From the NCBI GenBank assembly GCA_946482595.1, contig CAMLSD010000029.1, forward strand, positions 1-43,735: a stretch of DNA of 43,735 nucleotides. Direction: 5' to 3'. The notes below the pieces were generated by a model. The model was not told the origin of the DNA, did not search any database, and saw nothing but the letters and a program-made list of their open reading frames with translations. Positions within the stretch are counted from its first letter, which is position 1, and each line of letters opens with the position of its first letter. This document shows, piece after piece, positions 7,928 through 14,514 of this stretch. The DNA comes from an uncultured Comamonadaceae bacterium (lineage in GTDB: Bacteria > Pseudomonadota > Gammaproteobacteria > Burkholderiales > Burkholderiaceae). The position numbers were made by a program, and so were the translations under genes.

Positions 7928-7973
7928 CATCGTAGGCAGGCGCTTTGTGCTGTGCTAGTTGGTGTGCTTCCCA
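7928..7973 (-). promoter_or_regulatory. Conserved upstream element of module 2
   Basis: Minus-strand counterpart of 2165-2210: it starts TGGGAAGCACACCAACTAG, ends ACGATG, and has the same 46-nt length. The terminal ATG here leads into a frame that is not the toxin frame, so the conserved ATG is unlikely to be the start codon in this copy. That favours a DNA-level function. Confidence 0.5.
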
Positions 7974-8061
7974 TCGGGAGGAATACCTATGTGCATGTCC
8001 TTATCGGTAGGGAAGGCTGCGTCTGTCTGACTGCGAACTGGGAACGATCCCGATGGGAAGC
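7966..8061. repeat. 14-bp perfect inverted repeat, 68-bp spacer
   Basis: GCTTCCCATCGGGA at 7966-7979 and its exact reverse complement TCCCGATGGGAAGC at 8048-8061. The left arm overlaps the conserved element of module 2. The enclosed DNA is lower in GC and has no gene. It may be a paired operator, an element end, or the scar of an inversion. Confidence 0.55.
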
Positions 8062-8112
8062 CTCCCAGCTTGTGGTGCAAGCTGCCTTGTGCCTGCGCCT
8101 CACATCGCCGAC

Positions 8113-8126
8113 TTGATCTGCATCAA
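8113..8126. promoter_or_regulatory. Perfect FNR/ANR-type box
   Basis: TTGATctgcATCAA matches the consensus TTGAT-N4-ATCAA exactly. It is centred 47 bp before the DUF2189 start codon. Activation from the usual -41.5 position would put the transcript start near 8161, a very short leader, so the exact mode is open. Confidence 0.7.
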
Positions 8127-8166
8127 GCCTCTGGCGCAGGCCTCGGTGAACATCCACGATGACACC

Positions 8167-9003
8167 ATGGACACAGCACCGGACCCCTCTCCCCGCAGCC
8201 CCGAGACCGAAGCGCCGCGTGCGCCGGGCGCGTTCGACCTGCCGCTGCGCACGCTGCGCCTGGGCGACGTGTGGCGCTGGCTGTCGCTGGGTACGCGCGA
8301 CTTTGCGCGTGCGCCGGTCATCGGGCTGTTTTACGGCGCGTGCTTCATTGCGATGGGCTGGACCCTGCTGGGTGTGTTCGAGCGTGCGCCCGAGTATGTG
8401 CTGGCGCTGTCGGCCGGCTTCCTGCTGATGGGGCCATTCATGTGCATGGGGCTGTACCGGGTGAGCCAGCAGCTCGAACAGGGCCGCAAGCCGGACTTCG
8501 GTGACTCGCTGCTGGCCTGGACCACCCGCACCGGCACGCTGGCGATCTTCGGTTTTGTGCTGCTGGTGCTGGAGATGCTGTGGGGCCGCGCGGCGCTGGT
8601 GATCTTTGCAGTGAGCTTCGACGGCATGCCGGACTTCAAGGGCTCGCTGCTGAAGCTGCTCGACCCCGAGAACATCGGCTTCATCGTGGCCTACCTGGCC
8701 GTGGGCGCAGCGTTTGCCGGCCTGATCTATGCGGTGAGCGCGGTGTCGATCCCGATGATCCTGGACCGGCAGGTCGATGCCATCACGGCCGGCCTGACGA
8801 GCATGCGCCTGGTGCTGACGCAGCCGCTGGTGATGCTGTGGTGGGGCGCGGTGATCACGGGCCTGGTGGTGCTGGCGATGCTGCCGTGGTTCATCGGCCT
8901 GCTGGCGGTCGGCCCGGTGCTCGGGCATGCGAGCTGGCATGCCTACCGGCAGGCGGTGGGCGATCCGCCGCCGCAAGCACCGGAGCCACCGCCGGCGCCG
9001 TGA
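8167..9003 (+). CDS. DUF2189 integral membrane protein
   Basis: A 278-residue protein with a Pro-rich cytosolic N-terminus, then about six hydrophobic segments (for example VIGLFYGACFIAMGW, ALSAGFLLMGPF, FGFVLLVLEMLW, IGFIVAYLAVGAAFAGL and VVLAMLPWFIGLLAVGP), and a Pro-rich tail. The RLGDVWRWLSLGTRDF entry and the GLYRVSQQLEQG loop are typical of DUF2189. The function is unknown; relatives are often linked to low-oxygen respiration. The perfect FNR box upstream supports oxygen-dependent control. The ATG at 8167 is chosen over in-frame 8053 because the earlier start would include the FNR box. Confidence 0.85.
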   Translation: MDTAPDPSPRSPETEAPRAPGAFDLPLRTLRLGDVWRWLSLGTRDFARAPVIGLFYGACFIAMGWTLLGVFERAPEYVLALSAGFLLMGPFMCMGLYRVSQQLEQGRKPDFGDSLLAWTTRTGTLAIFGFVLLVLEMLWGRAALVIFAVSFDGMPDFKGSLLKLLDPENIGFIVAYLAVGAAFAGLIYAVSAVSIPMILDRQVDAITAGLTSMRLVLTQPLVMLWWGAVITGLVVLAMLPWFIGLLAVGPVLGHASWHAYRQAVGDPPPQAPEPPPAP

Positions 9004-9069
9004 CCCTTCGGCCGGACGGGCCGCGCGGCAGTGATACTGTCGGGCCCACACGCATTCCCGGAGCCGTCG

Positions 9070-9570
9070 ATGAACATCCGCCCGGCGCAGGCCGCGGACG
9101 CCCCCGGCATCACCCGCCTGCTGCACACCCTGGGTTACCCGGCCACAGGCGAGCTGGTGCACGACAAGCTGCTCGCGCTCATGGGCGGCCCGCATGACAC
9201 GGTGCTGGTCGCGCTTGCGGACGATCCGCACGACGGATCGCACGACGGATCGCACAACGGATCACACGACACGCACCACGACCGCCCCCTGCTGGGCCTG
9301 ATCAGCCTGCATGCCCTGGAACTGTTCCATGCGCCGGGTCGGCTGGGGCGGATCACCGCCCTGGTGGTGGCGGACGACGCCCGTGGCCAGGGGGTCGGCG
9401 CCGGGCTGGTCGACGCGGCCGACCGGTGGTTCCGCGCTGCCGGCTGCGTGCGCGCCGAAGTGACCAGTGGTGACCACCGCCCGCAGGCCCATGCCTTCTA
9501 CGAGGCCATGGGCTACCTGCCCGACGAGCGCCGCTTCATGAAGCACCTGCCCAGGACGGACACATGTTGA
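9070..9570 (+). CDS. GNAT-family N-acetyltransferase with His/Asp-rich insert
   Basis: A 166-residue GNAT fold: N-terminal NIRPAQAADAPGITRLLHTLGY, core strand ITALVVADDARGQGVGAGLVDAA with the acetyl-CoA loop (RGQGVG), and a C-terminal AHAFYEAMGYLPDERRF. Between the early strands sits a repeat-rich loop, DPHDGSHDGSHNGSHDTHHD (about residues 53-72), encoded by a 12-bp tandem repeat. The loop is not a normal family feature and could bind metal or simply be an expanded repeat. The substrate is unknown. The stop codon overlaps the start of the following YceI gene (ATGTTGA), so the two are translationally coupled. Confidence 0.88.
   Translation: MNIRPAQAADAPGITRLLHTLGYPATGELVHDKLLALMGGPHDTVLVALADDPHDGSHDGSHNGSHDTHHDRPLLGLISLHALELFHAPGRLGRITALVVADDARGQGVGAGLVDAADRWFRAAGCVRAEVTSGDHRPQAHAFYEAMGYLPDERRFMKHLPRTDTC
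9229..9264 (+). repeat. 12-bp tandem repeat, three units
   Basis: Units cacgacggatcg, cacgacggatcg and cacaacggatca lie head to tail inside the GNAT gene and encode HDGS, HDGS and HNGS. The first two units are identical. The length is a multiple of 3, so copy-number change would keep the frame. Confidence 0.8.
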
Positions 9571-10151
9571 CTGCACGCGCCTGGCGCACCCTCAGCCTTC
9601 TGGCGCTGGTGGCAGGCACCACCGCGGCCATGGCGCAGCAGGCGATCACCTACACGCTGGAACCCACCCACACCAACGTGACCTGGGAAGTGCTGCATTT
9701 CGGCACCTCGACCACCCGCGGGCGCATTGATCGTGTCGAGGGGCAGGTGGTGCTCGACCGCCAGGCGCGCAGCGGCCGGGTCGACCTGCAGATCGATCTG
9801 GCGGCCGGCCTGTCCACCGGCATCGCCCCCTTCACGGCCCGCCTGAAGGAACCCGACCTGCTGGCCACCGCCGAGCATCCGACCGCATGGTTCGTCGCCG
9901 AACGCCTGGAATTCGATGGCGAGCGGCTGCGCGCGGTGCATGGGGAGCTGACGCTGAAGGGAGTGAGCCGCGGCCTGAGTCTCGTGGCCGTGCGCTTCGA
10001 CTGTTATCGGAACCCGCTGTTCCGGCGCGAGGTGTGCGGCGGTGACTTCGAGGGCCGCCTGCGCCGCAGCGAGTTCGGCATGAGCTTCGGCCTGCCCTTC
10101 GTGGCGGACGAGGTGGTGCTCAAGGTGCAGGCCGAAGGCATACGCCAGTAG
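9564..10151 (+). CDS. Periplasmic YceI-family protein (third of three)
   Basis: A 195-residue protein with a signal peptide of about 24 residues (cleavage near AMA/QQA). The barrel keeps YTLEPTHTNVTWEVLHFG, AEHPTAWF, FDCYRNPLFRREVCGGDFE and SEFGMSFGLPF. It is closer to the copy at 5886-6458, sharing the two-cysteine segment, than to the one at 5230-5811. It has no adjacent cytochrome b561 gene; instead it is coupled by a 7-bp overlap to the GNAT gene. It may bind a different lipid or supply a specialised quinone-binding role. Confidence 0.9.
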   Translation: MLTARAWRTLSLLALVAGTTAAMAQQAITYTLEPTHTNVTWEVLHFGTSTTRGRIDRVEGQVVLDRQARSGRVDLQIDLAAGLSTGIAPFTARLKEPDLLATAEHPTAWFVAERLEFDGERLRAVHGELTLKGVSRGLSLVAVRFDCYRNPLFRREVCGGDFEGRLRRSEFGMSFGLPFVADEVVLKVQAEGIRQ

Positions 10152-10313
10152 CCGGGGGGGCCGTGCTGGTCAGGATCGTCGGCGGGCGGCGCCGGCGTTG
10201 TCGCCCCGGTGACAGCCGGGCGGGCATGACGCCGCACATCATTGCCGCACCGCTCCGGATGCCGCATGCTGCGGGCTCCGGCATGCCCTTGACCGCCCGA
10301 AGAAAGGCCCGCC

Positions 10314-12566
10314 ATGACCCTCGACGCCACGCCGGCCGACACGGCGATCAACGCCGAAGAGCGCACCGTGCACCGCATCTGCCCGCTGTGCGAGGCCTGC
10401 TGCGGGCTGGAGCTGAAGGTGCGCGGCCGCCAGGTCGTGTCGGTCCGCGGCCATGAGGCCGACGTCTTCAGTGCCGGTTACCTGTGCCCCAAGGGGGTGG
10501 CCCTGAAGGAGCTGCACGACGATCCCGATCGCCTGCGGATGCCGCTGGTCAGGCGCGACGGGAAATGGGTCGAGGTGGGCTGGGACGAAGCCTTGGCCGA
10601 GGTCGAGCGCCGGCTGACACCGCTGCTGACGCAGCATGGGCGGTCGGCGCTGGCGGTCGTGACCGGCAACCCCAATGTGCACAAGCTGGGCCTGGGCACC
10701 TACCTCGCACGGTTCATCCGCGCAGCCGGCACGCCCAACTTCTTTTCGGCCTCGACGCTGGACCAGATGCCCAAGCAGCTCTCGTCGGGGCTGATGTTCG
10801 GCCACTGGCTGTCGGTGGCCGTGCCCGACATCGAACGCTGTGACCACCTGCTGATGCTGGGGGCCAACCCGGCCGTGTCCAACGGCAGCCTGTGGACGGT
10901 GCCGGACTTTCGCGGCAAGGCACGGGCCCTGCGCCAGCGCGGCGGCCGGCTGGTGGTGATCGATCCGCGGCGCACCGAAACCGCCGACCTGGCCGACCAG
11001 CACCATTTCATCCGCCCCGGCACCGACGTGTTCCTGCTGCTGGGCATGGTGCACACGCTGTTCGACGAAGGCCGCTTGCGCCTGCGGCACCTGGCCGACC
11101 AGGTGAACGGGCTGGACGAGCTGGCCGCCGCGGTGCGGCCGTTTGCACCCGAGCAGATGGCCGGTCACTGCGGCATCGAGGCGCAGACGATCCGAACGCT
11201 CGCACGCGAGCTGGCCGCGGCCGAACGCGGTGCGATCTACGGCCGGCTGGGCACCTGCACCCAGGCCTTCGGCACCCTGTGCAGCTGGCTGATCGACGTG
11301 CTCAACGTGCTGTGCGGCCATCTCGATGCGCCAGGCGGCGTGATGTTCCCGAAGGCGGCGGCCTTCCAGGCCAACACCATGGGCCCGCCCGGGCGCGGAC
11401 GAGGCATCACGGTGGGCCGGCACCGCAGCCGCGTGAGCGGTGCACCCGAGGTGTTCGGCGAGCTGCCCGCAGGCTGCCTGGCCGAAGAGATCGAAACCCC
11501 CGGCGCCGGGCAGGTGAAGGCCTTGATCACGGTGGCGGCCAACCCGGTGCTGTCGGCCCCGAACGGGCCGCGGCTGGCACAGGCCCTGGGTCAGCTGGAC
11601 TTCATGCTGTGCGTGGACATCTACCTGAACGAGACCACGCGCCATGCCGATGTGATCCTGCCCGGCCTGTCGCCACTGGAGGAATCGCACTACGACCCGG
11701 CGTTCTCGCAGTTGTCGCACCACAATCAGGCTCGTTTCAGCGAAGCGGTGTTCGCGCCACCGGCCGGCCAGCCGGCGGAATGGGAGATCCTGCTCACGCT
11801 GATCGCCATCCTGCAGGGCCGGGGGGCACACACCGACCGCCAGGCCCTGGACGACGAGCTGCTCAAGGCCGAGTTGGCCCGCACGGCCGGGCCGCAGGCC
11901 GATGCCCTGTTCGAGGCCGTCTCGACCTGGCGCGGCCCGGAACGGCTGCTGGACCTGGGCCTGCGCACCGGGCCCTACGGCCAGGGGCCCGACGGCCTGA
12001 CACTGGCGCGTCTGCGCCAGGCGCGCGACGGCATCGACCTGGGCCCGCTGGCGCCGCGCATCCCGGAGGTGCTGCGCACGCCGTCGGGCCGCATCGAGCT
12101 GGCCCCGCCGTTGCTGATGGCCGACCTGCAGCGTGTGCCCGCACAACTGGAGCAGGCCCCCCCGCCGCTGGTGATCGTCGGGCGCCGGCAGGTGCGCTCC
12201 AACAACAGCTGGCTGCACAACCTGCCCCTGCTGGCCAAGGGCCCGTACCGCTGCACCTTGCTCGTGCATCCCGACGATGCGGCACGCCAGGGCCTGCAGC
12301 ACGAGGGCCTGGTCGAGATCGAAGGCCCGGGCGGACGGCGGGTGCAGGCCGTGGTGGAGCTGAGTGCCGAGATGATGCCCGGGGTGGTCAGCCTGCCGCA
12401 CGGCTGGGGCCATGACCTGCCAGGCAGTGCGCTGCGGGTGGCCGCCGATCGGCCGGGGGCCAACCTCAATGCGGTGCTCGACGAACAGGCCCGCGACCCG
12501 CTGTCGGGCAACGCGGTGCTCAGCGGTGTGCCCGTCAGCCTGCGCCCGGTGGTCGACACGCACTGA
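10314..12566 (+). CDS. Molybdopterin oxidoreductase, DMSO-reductase superfamily, without Cys/Sec ligand
   Basis: A 750-residue cytosolic protein with no Tat signal. The N-terminal [4Fe-4S] site is CPLCEACC plus YLCPKG (Cys23, Cys26, Cys29 or 30, Cys58). Mo/W-bis-MGD domains follow (LMLGANPAVSNGS, VVIDPRRTETADLADQ, a GGVMFPKAA segment), then a C-terminal MGD-binding domain (RSNNSWLHNLP, LPHGWGHDLPG). Where formate dehydrogenases have Cys or Sec, this protein reads STLDQMPKQLSSGLMFG, with no Cys or Sec. Annotation pipelines often call such proteins formate dehydrogenase, but the chemistry is uncertain. AAAGG precedes the ATG. It lies upstream of, but not in, the formate dehydrogenase operon. 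Confidence 0.85.
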   Translation: MTLDATPADTAINAEERTVHRICPLCEACCGLELKVRGRQVVSVRGHEADVFSAGYLCPKGVALKELHDDPDRLRMPLVRRDGKWVEVGWDEALAEVERRLTPLLTQHGRSALAVVTGNPNVHKLGLGTYLARFIRAAGTPNFFSASTLDQMPKQLSSGLMFGHWLSVAVPDIERCDHLLMLGANPAVSNGSLWTVPDFRGKARALRQRGGRLVVIDPRRTETADLADQHHFIRPGTDVFLLLGMVHTLFDEGRLRLRHLADQVNGLDELAAAVRPFAPEQMAGHCGIEAQTIRTLARELAAAERGAIYGRLGTCTQAFGTLCSWLIDVLNVLCGHLDAPGGVMFPKAAAFQANTMGPPGRGRGITVGRHRSRVSGAPEVFGELPAGCLAEEIETPGAGQVKALITVAANPVLSAPNGPRLAQALGQLDFMLCVDIYLNETTRHADVILPGLSPLEESHYDPAFSQLSHHNQARFSEAVFAPPAGQPAEWEILLTLIAILQGRGAHTDRQALDDELLKAELARTAGPQADALFEAVSTWRGPERLLDLGLRTGPYGQGPDGLTLARLRQARDGIDLGPLAPRIPEVLRTPSGRIELAPPLLMADLQRVPAQLEQAPPPLVIVGRRQVRSNNSWLHNLPLLAKGPYRCTLLVHPDDAARQGLQHEGLVEIEGPGGRRVQAVVELSAEMMPGVVSLPHGWGHDLPGSALRVAADRPGANLNAVLDEQARDPLSGNAVLSGVPVSLRPVVDTH

Positions 12567-12568
12567 TG

Positions 12569-12588
12569 CGCGGCGATCCCGCGCCGCG
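12569..12588. terminator. Hairpin between convergent genes
   Basis: CGCGGCG/CGCCGCG stem of 7 bp with a 6-nt loop fills the 24-bp gap between the molybdoenzyme and the DUF1275 gene. There is no T-run on either strand; a bidirectional terminator is plausible. Confidence 0.4.
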
Positions 12589-12590
12589 GC

Positions 12591-13343
12591 TCAGCGGCGC
12601 CACCACCAGGCCAGGTCGTCGATCACCGGCAGTGCGGCCATGGCCACGAGCAGCAGGGCAAACGGGATGGCCGCCGCAAACCCCAGCAGCTTGAAGGCCA
12701 CCGCCCCGACCAGCCCGCCGGCGACGAACAGGCCGAGGATGGTGAGGTGGATGCGCAACTTGTCGCGGTTGGCCATCACGAAGTGTTCCTGATTCGCCTC
12801 GGGCGAGCGGTTCCAGTACAGCAGCCGCCCCAGCTCGATGCCCAGGTCGGTGACGATGCCGGTCATGTGGGTGGTGCGGATCTCGGCCTGCGAGATCTTG
12901 GTGACAATCGCGTTCTGCAGGCCCATCACGAAACACAGCAGCACCACGGTGGCCGGCAGCATCAGCTCGGTCCAGGCGGCCAGGTTGGCCCCCATCACGC
13001 CGAACACCAGCAGCAGCGCGGCCTCGAGCATCAGCGACAGGGCGTACTCGCTGTGCATGCGCCGCCGGCGCGCCCAGTTGATGAGGATCGCGGTGGTGGC
13101 CGCACCGGCCATGAAGGCCGCCACCGCCACCACCCCCGCGGCGACCAGCGTGCTGTGGCCGAGCACGAGGTCATCGGCCACGGCCGACAGGATGCCGGTG
13201 ACGTGTGAGGTGTAGCGATTGACGGCCAGGAACCCGCCAGCGTTGATCGCGCCCGCCACGAAGGCCAGCACGGCGCCGAGCTGGCGGTTGGCGCGCCGGG
13301 TGCGGTCGCGCCCGGTGAGTCGACGCAGGAAGTGCAGGGGCAT
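12591..13343 (-). CDS. DUF1275 (YoaK-type) membrane protein
   Basis: A 250-residue inner-membrane protein with six or so hydrophobic helices. Family landmarks are LAFVAGAINAGGFLAVNRYTSHVTG near the start, FVMGLQNAIVTKISQAEIRTTHMTG in the middle and TDLGIELGRLL. The family is widespread and without an agreed function. It ends against the molybdoenzyme gene and starts 21 bp downstream of the regulator stop at 13365 on the same strand, so it may be co-transcribed with the regulator. A link to molybdenum metabolism is positional only. Confidence 0.88.
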   Translation of the reverse strand: MPLHFLRRLTGRDRTRRANRQLGAVLAFVAGAINAGGFLAVNRYTSHVTGILSAVADDLVLGHSTLVAAGVVAVAAFMAGAATTAILINWARRRRMHSEYALSLMLEAALLLVFGVMGANLAAWTELMLPATVVLLCFVMGLQNAIVTKISQAEIRTTHMTGIVTDLGIELGRLLYWNRSPEANQEHFVMANRDKLRIHLTILGLFVAGGLVGAVAFKLLGFAAAIPFALLLVAMAALPVIDDLAWWWRR

Positions 13344-13364
13344 GGGTGAAGGGCTCTCGATCGC

Positions 13365-14426
13365 TCAGTCTGACATGCCCGACAGTTCGAGCACTTCGCC
13401 GGTATGGGCCGCCTCGTAGCCGGCCAGGGCCGCCACGCGCGCGCGCAGGGCCTGAGAACGCAGCACCCGCAACACCGCCTGCAGCTCGGGACGCTGCAAT
13501 GCCGTCACCGACACGGCCAGGAAGTAGCGCTCGCGCAGCAGCGGCATGAAGTGCAGCCCGAAACGCTGCGCGGCCGTCTGCACACCGATGCCGGCATCGG
13601 CCATGCCGCTGGCCACATAGGCCGCCACGGCGGCATGGGTCAGTTCGGTGTCGGCATAACCGGCCACCGCGGCCGGTTCCAGACCGTGGCGCACGAACAG
13701 CAGGTCGGTGAGCATGCGGGTGCCGGAGCCTTCGGGGCGGTTGACGAAACGCACGCCGGGACGCGCCAGGTCGGCCAGGGCCGACACGCCCAGCGGGTTG
13801 CCCGCCGCCAGGAACAGGCCCTGGGTGCGCACGGCCAGATGGATCAGCCGATGCCGACCGGGCCGCAGCCAGGCGAGGTAGCGCTGCGCGGCGGCGCCGG
13901 CGAATTCGCCGATCGGCACGTGGAAGCCGGCCAGGTCACACTCGCCACCGGCCAGGGCGGCCACCGCCTCGAAGCTGTTGCGATAGCGCAGCTCCACCGG
14001 CAGGCGGGCAAGCTGGAGCTGCTCCATCAGCGTGGCCACCGCAAAACCATGGCTCGCATGCAGCCGCACGGCACCCCGCGCCGTGCGGCGATCAAGCTCG
14101 CTGGCCAGCTCGGATGCCAGCGTGGCCAGCAGCGGTGACAGGCGTGCGCTGATGCGTGCGTCGGCCCACACCAGCTTGCGGCCGAGCGCAGTCAGGGTCG
14201 AGCCGCGTCCGCGTCCGGTCTCGATCAGGGCCTGCCCGAACACGGCCTCGGCCTGGCGTATCCGGCCCCAGGCATGGCGGTATGACCAGCCCAGCAGGCG
14301 CGCCCCTTGCGCAATGCCGCCCGCTTCGTCGACGGCCGCCAGCAGGCCGAGCAGCTCGCTGGCGTCGAGCGGCGGCTGTCCTTCGGCGCCGATCTGCCAG
14401 CGCGGTTGCAGGGTGACGTTGAGCAT
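13365..14426 (-). CDS. ModE-like HTH regulator with periplasmic-binding-type domain
   Basis: A 353-residue protein. The N-terminus (about 22-90) is a winged HTH of ModE/LysR type: LGLLAAVDEAGGIAQGARLLGWSYRHAWGRI, then LIETGRGRGSTLTALG. The C-terminal ~240 residues look like a small-ligand-binding bilobed domain (FVNRPEGSGTRMLTD, DTELTHAAVAAYVASGMADAGIG). This pairing (PBP_like) is found in regulators of molybdate- or formate-linked genes. It is transcribed divergently from the formate dehydrogenase genes with 88 bp between, so it most likely controls them. The ligand, whether molybdate, tungstate or formate, cannot be read from the sequence. Confidence 0.82.
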   Translation of the reverse strand: MLNVTLQPRWQIGAEGQPPLDASELLGLLAAVDEAGGIAQGARLLGWSYRHAWGRIRQAEAVFGQALIETGRGRGSTLTALGRKLVWADARISARLSPLLATLASELASELDRRTARGAVRLHASHGFAVATLMEQLQLARLPVELRYRNSFEAVAALAGGECDLAGFHVPIGEFAGAAAQRYLAWLRPGRHRLIHLAVRTQGLFLAAGNPLGVSALADLARPGVRFVNRPEGSGTRMLTDLLFVRHGLEPAAVAGYADTELTHAAVAAYVASGMADAGIGVQTAAQRFGLHFMPLLRERYFLAVSVTALQRPELQAVLRVLRSQALRARVAALAGYEAAHTGEVLELSGMSD

Positions 14427-14442
14427 GGGCCGGCTCCGGGTT

Positions 14443-14460
14443 TATGCATATGCTTGCACA
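14443..14460. promoter_or_regulatory. AT-rich overlapping palindromes in the fds divergent promoter
   Basis: TATGCATA (14443-14450) overlaps GCATATGC (14446-14453), followed by TTGCACA, in an otherwise GC-rich 88-bp gap between the regulator and the formate dehydrogenase genes. It is a good candidate binding site for the divergent regulator. Confidence 0.4.
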
Positions 14461-14514
14461 TTTGGACGCGGGTTTGGCGTTACGCTGGCCGGCAACACAA
14501 GAGTCGCCACCACG

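Noticed and set aside
7715..7930. Small minus-strand gene starting at the conserved ATG of module 2
   Set aside because: It is out of frame with the large protein, has no domain, and the strong ribosome site belongs to the ATG at 7895.
9229..9264. CRISPR-like repeat array
   Set aside because: Units of 12 bp are directly adjacent with no spacers and lie inside a coding frame.
10239..12563. Very long minus-strand open frame opposite the molybdoenzyme
   Set aside because: A shadow frame of GC-rich coding DNA, with His/Gln/Arg-rich translation and no domain.
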